Assembly (NCBI RefSeq): GCF_902712855.1
Contig: NZ_LR743508.1
Coordinates: 1-64,000 of the forward strand
Direction of reading: 5' to 3'
Length of the DNA stretch: 64,000 nt
Source: Variovorax paradoxus
GTDB lineage: Bacteria; Pseudomonadota; Gammaproteobacteria; Burkholderiales; Burkholderiaceae_C
Shown: one piece after another, positions 24,795 to 33,838 of the stretch
How the letters are laid out: each line of letters begins with the position of its first letter
Numbering within the stretch: the first letter of the stretch is position 1
The notes under the pieces: generated by a model
The model's database searches: none
Told to the model about the DNA's origin: nothing
What the model saw: only the letters and a program-made list of their open reading frames with translations
Translations under genes and position numbers: made by a program

Positions 24795-26435
24795 ATGCCT
24801 GATGAAGAGTTCGACTACATCGTTGTCGGCGCCGGTTCCGCCGGCTGCGTGCTGGCCGCGCGCCTGAGCGAGGACCCGGCCACGCGCGTGCTGCTGCTCG
24901 AGGCCGGCCCGCCCGACCGCTCGCTATGGATCCACCTGCCCATCGGCTACGGCAAGACGATGTGGAGCCCCACCTACAACTGGCGCTTCGAGACCGACCC
25001 CGACCCGAACATGAACGGCCGCCGCATCTACTGGCCGCGCGGCAAGACGCTGGGCGGCTCCAGTTCGATCAACGGGCTGATCTACATCCGCGGCCAGCGC
25101 GAGGACTACGACCACTGGGCCGCGCTCGGCAACACCGGCTGGGGCTACGACGACGTGCTGCCCTACTTCATCGCGTCCGAAGGCAACGAACGCGGCGGCG
25201 ACGCCTTCCACGGCGGAAGCGGTCCGCTGAAGGTGTCCGACATCGCCGCGAAGCACGAACTCATCGAGGCCTTCATCGAAGGCGCCGGGCAGGTCGGCGT
25301 GCCGCGCACGCGGGACTTCAACGGCGCCGTGCAGGAAGGTGCCGGCTACTACCAGCTGACCACGCACAAGGGCTGGCGCTGCAGCACCGCCAAGGCCTAC
25401 CTGACACCCACGGTGAAGCAGCGGCCCAACCTGCGCATCGAGACCGACGCGCTCGCGGGCAAGCTGGTGTTCGACGGGCGCCGCGCCGCGGGCGTGGTCT
25501 ACCGCCAGGGCGGTGCGATGAAGACCGCGCGCTGCCGCGCCGAGGTGCTGCTGTCGGCCGGCTCGCTGCAATCGCCGCAGCTGCTGCAGCTCTCAGGCAT
25601 CGGTCCACGCGCGCTGCTGGAGCGCTTCGGCATCCCGGTGGTGCACGAACTCCCCGGCGTGGGCGAGAACCTGCAGGACCACCTGCAGATCCGCCTGGGC
25701 TACGAATGCACCAGGCCCATCACCACCAACGACCAGCTCAACTCCTGGTTCGGACAGATGGGCATGGGCATGGAATGGCTGCTGCACCGCACCGGTCCGC
25801 TGGCGGTGGGCATCAACCAGGGCGGCTGCTTCATGCGCGCACTGAAGGACGAGAGCGGCCGGCCGGTGGCGGCCACGCCCGACATCCAGTTCCACGTGGC
25901 GACCCTCTCGGCCGACATGGCGGGCGGCAAGGTGCATCCGTATTCGGGCTTCACGATGTCGGTGTGCCAGCTGCGGCCCGAGTCGCGCGGCCATGTGCGC
26001 ATCCGCTCGCTCGACGCGGCCGAGCCGCCCGAGATGCAGCCCAACTACCTGTCCACCGAGCTCGACCGCGCCACCACCGTGGCCGGCGTGCGGGCGGCGC
26101 GCGCCATTGCCGAGGCCCCTGCGATGCGCCCGTATGTGAAGCGCGAGGTCAAGCCCGGCCCGCAGGCCGGGAGCGATGCCGACCTGCTCGAGTTCTGCCG
26201 CAACAACGGCGCCACCATCTTCCACCCCACCGGCACCTGCCGCATGGGCAGCGACGCGCTCGCCGTGGTCGACGCGCGCTTGCGCGTGCACGGCGTGGCG
26301 GGGTTGCGCGTGATCGACTGCTCGGCCATGCCCACGCTGGTGTCGGGCAACACCAACGCGCCCGCCGTGATGATGGCCGAGAAGGCCGTCGACCTGATCA
26401 GAGAGGACGCCATGGCGGCCGTGGCCGCGATCTAG
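24795..26435 (+). CDS. GMC-family FAD oxidoreductase (choline/alcohol dehydrogenase-like)
   Basis: 546 residues. The FAD-binding VVGAGSAGCVLAARLSEDP (residues 11-29) is followed by the GMC signature WPRGKTLGGSSSINGLIYIRG (split here by no gap, about 82-102) and the second signature GSLQSPQLLQLSGIGP. The catalytic histidine pair lies in the C terminus (FHPTGTCRMG and SGNTNAPAVMMAEKA). These enzymes oxidise alcohols such as choline, polyethylene glycol or sugar alcohols; the substrate is not clear. Followed after 87 bp by an MHS transporter, probably one operon under the divergent IclR. Confidence 0.9.
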   Translation: MPDEEFDYIVVGAGSAGCVLAARLSEDPATRVLLLEAGPPDRSLWIHLPIGYGKTMWSPTYNWRFETDPDPNMNGRRIYWPRGKTLGGSSSINGLIYIRGQREDYDHWAALGNTGWGYDDVLPYFIASEGNERGGDAFHGGSGPLKVSDIAAKHELIEAFIEGAGQVGVPRTRDFNGAVQEGAGYYQLTTHKGWRCSTAKAYLTPTVKQRPNLRIETDALAGKLVFDGRRAAGVVYRQGGAMKTARCRAEVLLSAGSLQSPQLLQLSGIGPRALLERFGIPVVHELPGVGENLQDHLQIRLGYECTRPITTNDQLNSWFGQMGMGMEWLLHRTGPLAVGINQGGCFMRALKDESGRPVAATPDIQFHVATLSADMAGGKVHPYSGFTMSVCQLRPESRGHVRIRSLDAAEPPEMQPNYLSTELDRATTVAGVRAARAIAEAPAMRPYVKREVKPGPQAGSDADLLEFCRNNGATIFHPTGTCRMGSDALAVVDARLRVHGVAGLRVIDCSAMPTLVSGNTNAPAVMMAEKAVDLIREDAMAAVAAI

Positions 26436-26522
26436 CTTTCCGGTTTTTCCGCGCAACCCCAGGCCCGAAAGCCCGCAGAGGCACGCAGGCCGCCACGACA
26501 ACAACCTCATCGGAGACAAAAC

Positions 26523-27845
26523 ATGAGTGCTAGCGACGAGAAAGCGATTCGCAGGGTGGTGGTTTCGGCCCTGGTGGGCGCCACCATCGAGTGGTACGAC
26601 TTCTTCCTGTACGGCGTGGTGGCCGGCATCGTGTTCAACAAGCTCTACTTTCCGGGCAGCGACCCGGTGGTGTCGACCTTGCTGGCCTACACCACGTTCG
26701 CAGTGGGCTTCGTCACGCGGCCGCTGGGGGGCGTGATCTTCGGCCACTTCGGCGACAAGATCGGCCGCAAGAGCATGCTCATCATCACGCTGATGATCAT
26801 GGGCGTGGCCACCTTCCTGATCGGCCTGGTGCCCACCTATGCGCAGATCGGCATTGCGGCACCCTTGCTGTTGCTGCTGCTTCGCGTGGCGCAGGGCATC
26901 GGCCTGGGCGGCGAATGGGGCGGCGCGGTGCTGATGGCCTACGAATACGCGCCGAAGGAAAAGCGCGGCTTCTATGCGTCGCTCCCGCAGATCGGGCTGG
27001 CCATCGGCCTTTGCCTGGCGTCGGGCGTGGTGGCCTTGCTGTCCTGGCTGCTGAGCGACGAGCAGTTCCTGGCCTGGGGCTGGCGCATCGCCTTCCTGAT
27101 CTCGGGCGCGATGGTGATGGTGGGCATGTACATCCGCCTGCACGTGAAGGAAACGCCCGAGTTCGCGGCCGTGAAGGCGCGCAACGCCGAACTGCGCATT
27201 CCGTTCATGGACATGATCCGCCGCTATCCCGGCAATGTGCTGAAGGGCATGGGCGCGCGCTATATCGACGGCGTGTTCTTCAACATCTTCGGCGTGTTCT
27301 CCATCAACTACCTCACGAGCACCATCAAGATCAGCCGCACCGAGGCGCTGCTGGGCGTGATGGCGGCGGCGGTGGTGATGTGCTTCGCGATTCCGTTCTT
27401 CGGGCGCATGTCCGACCGGCTGGGGCGGCCCAGGGTCTACATGTGGGGTTCGCTCATCACGGCCGTGTCGGCGTTTCCGGGCTTCTGGCTGATGACCCAC
27501 AGCGGCGGCAACGTGCTGCTGATCTGGCTGTCGATCATCGTGCCCTTCGGCATCCTGTATGCGTCGGTGTACGGGCCGGAGGCGGCGCTCTTCTGCGACC
27601 TGTTCGACGCCAAGGTGCGCTACACGGGCATCAGCTTCGTCTACCAGTTCTCGGGCATCTTCGCCTCGGGCATCACGCCGATCATCGCGACCGCGCTGCT
27701 CAAGTCGGGCAACGGCGATCCGTGGCAGATCTGCATCTACGTGCTGTTCGCGGGCGTGGTGTCGGCGGTGTGCGCCTGGATGATCGGACGCTCGGCCCTG
27801 CCGGCGGATGCTGCGGACGCACGCGTGGCGGTGCCCTCACGGTGA
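26523..27845 (+). CDS. MHS-family (metabolite:H+ symporter) MFS transporter
   Basis: 440 residues with about 12 hydrophobic segments. The MHS hallmarks are present: ATIEWYDFFLYG at residues 20-31, the GHFGDKIGRKSML loop near 72 and RVAQGIGLGGEWGGAVLMAYE near 121. Members import organic acids, betaines or shikimate-like compounds with protons. Located downstream of the GMC oxidoreductase, it probably imports that enzyme's substrate. The ATG follows a GGAGAC ribosome site. Its end overlaps the convergent hydrolase gene by 9 bp. Confidence 0.9.
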   Translation: MSASDEKAIRRVVVSALVGATIEWYDFFLYGVVAGIVFNKLYFPGSDPVVSTLLAYTTFAVGFVTRPLGGVIFGHFGDKIGRKSMLIITLMIMGVATFLIGLVPTYAQIGIAAPLLLLLLRVAQGIGLGGEWGGAVLMAYEYAPKEKRGFYASLPQIGLAIGLCLASGVVALLSWLLSDEQFLAWGWRIAFLISGAMVMVGMYIRLHVKETPEFAAVKARNAELRIPFMDMIRRYPGNVLKGMGARYIDGVFFNIFGVFSINYLTSTIKISRTEALLGVMAAAVVMCFAIPFFGRMSDRLGRPRVYMWGSLITAVSAFPGFWLMTHSGGNVLLIWLSIIVPFGILYASVYGPEAALFCDLFDAKVRYTGISFVYQFSGIFASGITPIIATALLKSGNGDPWQICIYVLFAGVVSAVCAWMIGRSALPADAADARVAVPSR

Positions 27846-28850
27846 AACGCGCACGGGTGCGCCCGCGCGCACCTGAGCGACCACCGACAGCACCGCGCGC
27901 ACGACCGCGCCGGGGTCGTCGAACTGGATGTCGTGGCCCGCGTCCGGCAGCAGCCGGTGCGTGCCGCGCGTGGACCAGCCCGCGATCTCGTCGTGCATCT
28001 CCTTCCAGAGCGCCTGAACTTCCCTGCCTTGCGCGGACGTGATCTTCATGCCGTGCAGTTCGCGCTCGGTGTAGGGCGCCATGGCGGTGAGCACGACCAG
28101 CGGGCGATCCCCCAGTTCGCGAAAGGCGCCGGCCTCGGCCAGCGTGGGCTCGGTGGCATCGCCTTCCTTCAGCTCCGTGCGGAACGACGTGGGCGCGAAG
28201 GCGCGCACCGCCTGCACATCGTGTGCGGACTGGTGGTTCGCCTGCGGCAGCAGCACCGGTGCCATCAGCCGGACCAGTCCCGACCAGCCCAGGTTCAGCA
28301 CGATGCGCGACAGCAGCGAGCGCGACTCCGTCATGTAGCGCACCACCCGCGCCGCCTGCTCGGGGTGCGACGGGTCGACCAGCACCAGCCCCGCCACCTC
28401 GGCACCGAAGTACCGCGTGAAGGTCACCACGTAGGGGCCGCCGATGGACTGGCCGACCATCACGTAGGGGCCGCGCTCTCCCGCGCGCTGCAGTGCGGCA
28501 TGGAGGTCCTGCGCGACCTGCCGTGCGGTCGAAGGCTCGCCGGACGGATCGCTCCACATCAGTCCCGCGCGGCTGTAGGCGCAGGCGCGCGTGTGCGCCG
28601 CCACCTCTGGCAGCACCGCAGACCAGGCCAGCGAGCCGTCGGGCCCCTGGCCGGACTCGAACACCACGGTGGGCGAACCGGTGCCGCGGCAGTCGAGCTG
28701 GATGCGCCGCCCGCCGATGTCGACCATCTGGCCCGGCGGCGGAAAGTCGCGCGCCGCGCGGTAGCGGCCGACCTGTTCGCAGATCGCACCTGCCAGCACC
28801 CCCAACCCGATGAAGGCGGCCATGGTGGCGGCAATGCGCAAGGCGTTCAT
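27837..28850 (-). CDS. Alpha/beta hydrolase, membrane-anchored or exported
   Basis: 337 residues. A hydrophobic N terminus (about residues 5-25) suggests a signal anchor. The alpha/beta-hydrolase core has VFESGQGPDGSLAW (oxyanion region), the nucleophile elbow GQSIGG with Ser near residue 132, and a late AGHDIQFDDP carrying the catalytic His. The substrate is unknown. It is the last gene of a minus-strand run cfa-DUF1295-exported protein-hydrolase, 30 bp after the preceding gene. Confidence 0.82.
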   Translation of the reverse strand: MNALRIAATMAAFIGLGVLAGAICEQVGRYRAARDFPPPGQMVDIGGRRIQLDCRGTGSPTVVFESGQGPDGSLAWSAVLPEVAAHTRACAYSRAGLMWSDPSGEPSTARQVAQDLHAALQRAGERGPYVMVGQSIGGPYVVTFTRYFGAEVAGLVLVDPSHPEQAARVVRYMTESRSLLSRIVLNLGWSGLVRLMAPVLLPQANHQSAHDVQAVRAFAPTSFRTELKEGDATEPTLAEAGAFRELGDRPLVVLTAMAPYTERELHGMKITSAQGREVQALWKEMHDEIAGWSTRGTHRLLPDAGHDIQFDDPGAVVRAVLSVVAQVRAGAPVRVSP

Positions 28851-28880
28851 CGCTTCCCTTTCGGCGTCGAAGGCACAAGC

Positions 28881-29555
28881 CTACTTGAGCCGATAACTGA
28901 GCTTGCGGTTCCCGCTGACGATGGAATCGAGCCCGAGCCATTCGCCCTGCGGCGAGTACCAGACGTCGATCGGTTGCGCCTCGGTGGCAATGCGCCAGCG
29001 CGTTGCTGCCATCTGCTGGCCGCGCACATCCACCGTGCCGCTGCCGGCGCGGCTGACCCGCACCGCCTCGAGCTTGCCGCTCTGTGCGTTCAGCAGCCGT
29101 TCCTGCCCGCGGATGCCCGGGTTCCAGTAGGCGAAGCTCATCACGCAGCCGTCGACCGAGCGCGTGCCCTTGGGCGTCGTGACGGCCAATGCGCCGTCGT
29201 CTCCGGCCGGTTCGGCATCCACCTTCTCGGGCGTGCCGTCGTCGTCGGTCGTCGATCTCAGTCGGCGCAGGCAGTCGCCGCGCCATGTCTCGGTGGCCGA
29301 ATGCCGGTATCGGTAGACCGTCACGCCCAGCAGCTTCACGGCAAAGCTGGCCTCGCTCACCAGTTGCCGTTCGCCGCCGGCGGTGCTGGCCAGCGCGAAG
29401 CGGTGCTCGCCGATGGGCGCGTCGTCGAGCAGCACGCGAAAGTCCCATTCGCCGCGCGCCAGGCTTGAAGCCGAACCGGACGCGGCGTGCGAGAACACGG
29501 CCAGAGAGGCAACCGCCACGGCAAGGGCGGACAGTCGCATGGCGCGATGCGTCAT
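28881..29555 (-). CDS. Exported protein, DUF6134/DUF3108-like
   Basis: 224 residues. A signal peptide (MRLSALAVAVASLAVFSHAA region, residues 6-25) is followed by a beta-rich domain with EWDFRVLLDDAPIGEHRF and SEASFAVKLLGVTVYRYRH, the pattern of periplasmic DUF6134/DUF3108-like proteins that may bind lipids. The ATG overlaps the DUF1295 stop by four bases, so it is translationally coupled to that membrane enzyme. The alternative ATG at 29540 would still keep the signal peptide. Confidence 0.72.
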   Translation of the reverse strand: MTHRAMRLSALAVAVASLAVFSHAASGSASSLARGEWDFRVLLDDAPIGEHRFALASTAGGERQLVSEASFAVKLLGVTVYRYRHSATETWRGDCLRRLRSTTDDDGTPEKVDAEPAGDDGALAVTTPKGTRSVDGCVMSFAYWNPGIRGQERLLNAQSGKLEAVRVSRAGSGTVDVRGQQMAATRWRIATEAQPIDVWYSPQGEWLGLDSIVSGNRKLSYRLK

Positions 29556-30352
29556 GGCGTCTTCCGGCTGCTGCGCACCGGCCCCGGAATGAACGCATTC
29601 GTGCGCGCGATGTACTCGCGATAAGCCGGCCGGCGCTCGCCGATGTCGCCTTCGAGCATGCGAACGCCCGACACCTTCAGCAGAAGGAAGGTCATGAGCA
29701 GCGGCGACACCACGCTCCACGCGCCGTCCCATCCCGCCCCGCCGATGGCCATGAGCCAAAGCCCCCACCAGACGCAGCATTCGCCGAAGTAGTTGGGGTG
29801 TCGCGTGTAGCGCCACAGGCCGCGGTCCATCACCTGATCCTTGCTCTTCGGGTCGGCCTTGAAGCGCGCCATCTGCGCGTCGCCGATCGCCTCGAAGAAG
29901 GTGCCGAACAGCGCAAGCGCCATGCCCAGCAGGTCGAGCGCACCCAGCGGACGCAGCGCCGCCATGCCCGGCAGGAACGGTGCGGACACCGTCCATGCCA
30001 GCACCGCCTGCAGCGCGAACACCAGGTACAGGCTCCTGAAGCCGAAGTTCGGCTGGTTGCGCGCACGGATCGCCTGGTAGCGCCGGTCTTCGCCGTGTCC
30101 CCAGTTGCGCCAGGTGATGTACAGGCACAGCCGCACCGCCCAGGCCGTCCCGACGACGGCCATGCAAAGCCCGCGCAGCGTCTGCGCCGGCAGCAGCACG
30201 AAGTAGACGACGCCCGCCCCCACGATGCACAGCGGCCACATGCGATCGATCAGGCTCGCGTCGTGACGCACCAGGCTGGCGACCCACGTAGCGAAGGCCA
30301 GCAATGCGGTCAACGCCAGGCCCCCCAAGGAAACATGAACCATGCTGCTCAT
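29552..30352 (-). CDS. DUF1295 (steroid 5-alpha-reductase-like) membrane protein
   Basis: 266 residues, with six to seven hydrophobic segments. The C-terminal DUF1295 hallmark is DRGLWRYTRHPNYFGECCVWW (split in family alignments; about residues 172-192 with Arg, His, Asn, Tyr conserved), which in relatives binds NADPH. Such proteins occur beside Cfa-like methyltransferases and photolyases in light or singlet-oxygen regulons. The ATG at 30352 begins MSSMVHVS; 30343 is an alternative. Copy 2 of the structured repeat lies between the cfa stop and this gene. Confidence 0.83.
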   Translation of the reverse strand: MSSMVHVSLGGLALTALLAFATWVASLVRHDASLIDRMWPLCIVGAGVVYFVLLPAQTLRGLCMAVVGTAWAVRLCLYITWRNWGHGEDRRYQAIRARNQPNFGFRSLYLVFALQAVLAWTVSAPFLPGMAALRPLGALDLLGMALALFGTFFEAIGDAQMARFKADPKSKDQVMDRGLWRYTRHPNYFGECCVWWGLWLMAIGGAGWDGAWSVVSPLLMTFLLLKVSGVRMLEGDIGERRPAYREYIARTNAFIPGPVRSSRKTP

Positions 30353-30379
30353 GACAGGCGCGCCCGCATTGAGCCGCGG

Positions 30380-30476
30380 GGCGCCGTGGAACCGGCTTCG
30401 CCGGGCCACAGGCGCCGCCCCCGGCAGGGGGAAGGAGAAGCGACACGAAGTGCGCGAAGCCTGGGGGCGAGCCTCA
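30380..30476 (-). repeat. Structured intra-operon repeat, copy 2
   Basis: It starts at the TGA of the cfa-like gene with the same TGAGGCTCGCCCCCAGG as copy 1, read on the minus strand. The long stem is GGCGCC/GGCGCC, GTGG/CCAC and CCGGC/GCCGG around GAA. The outer stem sequence differs from copy 1 but both arms change together. It ends about 28 bases before the DUF1295 start. Confidence 0.8.
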
Positions 30477-31517
30477 TTTCCGGCGCTCGAAGAGGTAGTG
30501 GCTCACCCACCACCGTTGCCCATGGTCGAAGCCGAACAGCTCAGCCACCGACATGAAGAACAGCCGCCAGCGCGTCCACCACACATTGGCCTCCGCGCCG
30601 TAGGTGGCCTGGAACAGCGGGCGCAGCGCGTCGCGGCGCTCGTCCATGTTGCGCAGCCAGGCCTCGGCCGTGCGCTGGTAGTGGCTGCCTTCCCAGCGCC
30701 AGCGGCGCAGCAGCCTCAGGTCGTCCTGGCAGTGCAGCGCCAGGTCGTCGCTCGGCATCATCCCGCCCGAGAAGAAATACTTGCTCATCCAGTCGCTCGG
30801 GTCGCGCACCTCGAACGGGTACGGCGCCTCCTTGTGCGCGAACACGTGCATGAAGAAGCGCCCGCCTGGCCGCAGCCACCGCGCCACGTTCGCAAAGGCC
30901 TGCGGCCAGTTGCGCAGGTGCTCGAACATCTCGACCGACACCACGCGGTCGAAGCGTTCGTCGGTGTCGAACTGGTTGATGTCGCGGGTCAGCACCCGCA
31001 CGTTGCGCAGGCCTCGCTGGGCCGCCTGCGCCTCGATGTACTCGCGCTGCGAGTTGGAGTTCGACAGCGCTGTGATCCGGCTGTTCGGGTAGTGCGAGGC
31101 CATCCAGAGCGTGAGCGAACCCCAGCCGCAGCCGAGCTCCATCACGTCCTGCCCGTCCGCGAGGCCGGCCCGCTCGCAGGTCGCGGCCAGCGCGGCCGAT
31201 TCGGCTTCTTCCAGCGTCCGGGTGCCTTCGGGCCAATAGCAGCTGCTGTATTTGCGGTGATTTCCCAGCACTTCGCCGAAGAAGGCGGCAGGAACCTCGT
31301 AGTGCTGCTCGTTAGCCTTTTCGGGCAGCGGCGCCAGGTTGGCCGAACCCATGCGCGCGACGAAGTCCTGCGTGAGGTCGGCCACGGCCAGCGCGTTGCC
31401 CGCCTTCAGCTCCTGAAGCCGGTCCTTCAGCAGGCGGCGAATGCCGCGGCGAACCACCGTGTCCGGCACCAGGCCCTTCTCGACCCAGCGGATGGCAAAT
31501 GAGATGTCTTGAGGCAT
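30474..31517 (-). CDS. cfa: Cyclopropane-fatty-acid-synthase-like SAM methyltransferase
   Basis: 347 residues, shorter than E. coli Cfa (about 382) and lacking much of its N-terminal domain. The SAM-binding motif VMELGCGWGSLTLWMA is near residue 125, followed by ITALSNSNSQREYIE and VSVEMFEHLRNW, typical of the Cfa family. It would add a one-carbon unit to unsaturated phospholipid chains. The start MPQDISFA lies after GAGGAAAAAACCGAC. It diverges from the photolyase gene over 182 bp; linked phr and cfa-like genes belong to singlet-oxygen/light stress regulons in other proteobacteria, though no ECF sigma/ChrR or LitR gene is present here. Confidence 0.85.
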   Translation of the reverse strand: MPQDISFAIRWVEKGLVPDTVVRRGIRRLLKDRLQELKAGNALAVADLTQDFVARMGSANLAPLPEKANEQHYEVPAAFFGEVLGNHRKYSSCYWPEGTRTLEEAESAALAATCERAGLADGQDVMELGCGWGSLTLWMASHYPNSRITALSNSNSQREYIEAQAAQRGLRNVRVLTRDINQFDTDERFDRVVSVEMFEHLRNWPQAFANVARWLRPGGRFFMHVFAHKEAPYPFEVRDPSDWMSKYFFSGGMMPSDDLALHCQDDLRLLRRWRWEGSHYQRTAEAWLRNMDERRDALRPLFQATYGAEANVWWTRWRLFFMSVAELFGFDHGQRWWVSHYLFERRK

Positions 31518-31699
31518 GTCGGTTTTTTCCTCGTTGGGCACGTCGAAGCGCATGCCGCAGGCACTGGTACGCAGCAGCCCGGCATTTGGATGCGCCCGGC
31601 CCATTGTGGACGCCGCGCCCGGTTCTGGCGTTCTCTTACAAAGGGGGCGGTGCGCCGCCGCTAAGCTGGCAAGCCGTAATTTCACTCCTCAACCTGTCG

Positions 31700-33247
31700 A
31701 TGCACCTGTCGATGCGAAACCTGGTGGTGGTGCTGGGCGACCAGCTGAGCCCGTCAAGCGTGGCGTTCGAGGGCTTCGACGCCGCGCAGGACCGCGTGTG
31801 GATGGCCGAGGTGCGCGAAGAATCCGAACACGTTCCCAGCACCAGGATGCGCACCGCCATCTTCCTGTCGGCCATGCGCCACTTTGCCGAGGCGCTCACC
31901 TCGCGCGGCATGCCCCTGGAGTACCTGAAGCTCGGCACGCACCGCTTCGATTCCATCGGCAACGCGCTGGCCGACACGCTGTCGCGCCACCGCCCCCAGG
32001 CGGTCGTGATGACCGAAGCCGGCGACTGGCGCCTCGAGCAGGCGATTGCCGGCGTCTGCCGGGCTGCGAATGTCCCGCTGCGGGTTCGCGACGACCTGCA
32101 CTTTCTGGCCTCGCGCGCCGAATTCGCGGAACACGCGCAGGGCAAGCGCCGCCTCGTGATGGAGGCCTTCTACCGGCAGATGCGGGTGAAGCATCAAGTG
32201 CTGCTGGACGACAGCGGTCAGCCCGAGGGCGGCCAGTGGAACTTCGACCACGACAACCGCGGCGCCTTCGGCCGCGAAGGGCCCGGCATGCTGCCGCCGC
32301 CACCCTCGTTCGCGCCCGACGCCATCACCCGCGAGGTGCTGGCCGAAGTCGAGACGCACTTCGGCGACCACTACGGCAGCGCCGAGCAGTTCGACTGGCC
32401 GGTGACACGCGAACAGGCTCTTGTGGCCTTGAAGGATTTCATCGCCTACCGCCTGCAGGACTTCGGTCGATTCCAGGACGCCATGTGGACCGACGAGCCC
32501 TTCCTGTACCACGGACTGCTGTCTTCGTCCTTGAACCTGAAGCTGCTCGACCCGCGCGAAGTGATCGACGCCGCCGTGGCGCACTGGCGCGCGGGCGCCG
32601 TGCCGCTGGAATCGGTGGAAGGTTTCGTGCGTCAGATTCTCGGGTGGCGCGAGTTCATGCGCGGCGTTTACTGGTGGCGCATGCCCAAGCTCGCCGAAGC
32701 CAACGCACTGCAGCACCACCACGACCTGCCCGGCTGGTACTGGACGGGCGACGTCCACATGAACTGCATGAAGCAGGCCATCGGCCAGACCCTGCGCACC
32801 GGCTACGCGCATCACATCCAGCGGCTGATGGTCACCGGCAACTTCGCCCTCACCTTCGGCGTGGCGCCGTCGCAGGTGCATGCGTGGTACCTGAGCGTTT
32901 ATGTCGATGCCGTCGAATGGGTCGAGCTGCCGAACACCGTGGGCATGTCGCTCTACGCCGACGGCGCGCGCTTCGTGACCAAGCCCTACGCCGCAGGCGG
33001 TGCGTACATCCGGCGCATGAGCAACTACTGCGACGGCTGCCGCTACAAGCCCGGCACGCGCAGCGGCGACGGCGCATGCCCCATGACGGTCATGTACTGG
33101 GACTTCGTGGCGCGTCACGAACGGATGCTGGAGAACAACCCGCGCACGGTGATGATGACGAAGAACCTGCAGCGGTTCAGCGCGGAAGAACGTGCGGAGA
33201 TGCGGCGCACCGCGGATGCGATGCGCGCACGGCCGGAACTGCTGTAG
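31700..33247 (+). CDS. phrB: Cryptochrome/photolyase of the Fe-S bacterial (FeS-BCP, PhrB-like) class
   Basis: 515 residues. The N-terminal photolyase-related domain (MRNLVVVLGDQLSPSS) precedes the helical FAD domain (GYAHHIQRLMVTGNFAL). Four cysteines for a 4Fe-4S cluster are Cys356, Cys444, Cys447 and Cys460 (HMNCMK, NYCDGC, GACPMT); the spacing equals that of Agrobacterium PhrB (350, 438, 441, 454). It is therefore probably a (6-4) photolyase or a related blue-light sensor. The start at 31700 or the in-frame ATG at 31712 are both possible; no clear ribosome site distinguishes them. Followed by a DUF3253 gene after 15 bp. Confidence 0.92.
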   Translation: MHLSMRNLVVVLGDQLSPSSVAFEGFDAAQDRVWMAEVREESEHVPSTRMRTAIFLSAMRHFAEALTSRGMPLEYLKLGTHRFDSIGNALADTLSRHRPQAVVMTEAGDWRLEQAIAGVCRAANVPLRVRDDLHFLASRAEFAEHAQGKRRLVMEAFYRQMRVKHQVLLDDSGQPEGGQWNFDHDNRGAFGREGPGMLPPPPSFAPDAITREVLAEVETHFGDHYGSAEQFDWPVTREQALVALKDFIAYRLQDFGRFQDAMWTDEPFLYHGLLSSSLNLKLLDPREVIDAAVAHWRAGAVPLESVEGFVRQILGWREFMRGVYWWRMPKLAEANALQHHHDLPGWYWTGDVHMNCMKQAIGQTLRTGYAHHIQRLMVTGNFALTFGVAPSQVHAWYLSVYVDAVEWVELPNTVGMSLYADGARFVTKPYAAGGAYIRRMSNYCDGCRYKPGTRSGDGACPMTVMYWDFVARHERMLENNPRTVMMTKNLQRFSAEERAEMRRTADAMRARPELL

Positions 33248-33262
33248 CTGGAGGCTGCTTCG

Positions 33263-33517
33263 ATGAACAGCGACGAGACGATCGAGCGAACCATCTTCGA
33301 ACTGCTGGCGCAGCGTGATGCGGCAGCGTCGATCTGTCCGTCGGAGGTGGCGCGGGCGCTGGCGAAGAGCGATGCTGCCTGGCGGGCGTTGATGCCTGAT
33401 GTGCGGCGGGTGGCCTCGGAGTTGGCGGCGAAAGGAGCGCTGCGGGTCACGCGGGGCGCAGACGAGGTCGATTCGACGTCTCCGGGTGGACCGGTGCGCT
33501 TGCGTCGGCCGAAGTAG
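33263..33517 (+). CDS. DUF3253 small protein
   Basis: 84 residues with the DUF3253 pattern: IERTIFELLAQR, then ICPSEVARAL, WRALMPDVRRVASELAAKG and the basic C terminus VRLRRPK. The layout looks like a small winged helix. It follows the photolyase by 15 bp and is probably co-transcribed; DUF3253 genes next to photolyase genes are a plausible functional link, but the function is unknown. Confidence 0.8.
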   Translation: MNSDETIERTIFELLAQRDAAASICPSEVARALAKSDAAWRALMPDVRRVASELAAKGALRVTRGADEVDSTSPGGPVRLRRPK

Positions 33518-33531
33518 CGCACCGGCCCATG

Positions 33532-33558
33532 TTTGAGATCACAGTTTGTGATTTCAAA
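33532..33558. repeat. Palindrome copy A (near-perfect)
   Basis: TTTGAGATCACA-GTT-TGTGATTTCAAA: 12-bp arms around a 3-base centre with one G-T-type mismatch. The same element recurs 59 bp downstream. Confidence 0.75.
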
Positions 33559-33590
33559 GCTGCTCGCTCCGCCGGCCGCCGCGGCCGATG

Positions 33591-33617
33591 TTTGAGGTCA
33601 CAGTTTGTGACCTCAAA
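33591..33617. repeat. Palindrome copy B (perfect)
   Basis: TTTGAGGTCACA-GTT-TGTGACCTCAAA: a perfect 12+3+12 inverted repeat. Relative to copy A the arms differ by G for A, with the second arm adjusted to match. Both are preceded by ATG and followed by GC. It may be a protein operator, a hairpin or a REP-like element. Confidence 0.75.
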
Positions 33618-33838
33618 GCCGCCCATTCATCGGGCGAGAGTTGAAACATGAAATCGGCGGGGAAGCGTTAGCGCCGGCATTCTCGATGCCTGGTGCGGAA
33701 CGACACTGATCTTGCGTCAATGCGACATCGAATCTTCGCGATAAGACACCTGGCGCCCGACGCCGTCCCGCTGCATCCCGCTGCGGTGCCTTGCGACCAC
33801 GGCAAAATGCGACAGGCCGGAGTCGGCCAGGAGCGGAC

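Larger units (their letters stand above)
33518..33838. other. Intergenic stretch with paired palindromes, no gene
   Basis: The 321 bp between the DUF3253 gene and the small zinc-ribbon-like gene carry the two palindromes annotated at 33532 and 33591 and otherwise no convincing coding sequence. It marks the boundary between high-GC core-like DNA and the IS-containing patch. Confidence 0.6.

Noticed and set aside
25593..27500. 635-codon minus-strand frame over the GMC and MHS genes
   Set aside because: His/Arg-rich translation without domains; both plus-strand genes are clear family members.
33532..33617. CRISPR-like repeat
   Set aside because: Only two units, each self-palindromic, and no series of equal spacers or cas genes.
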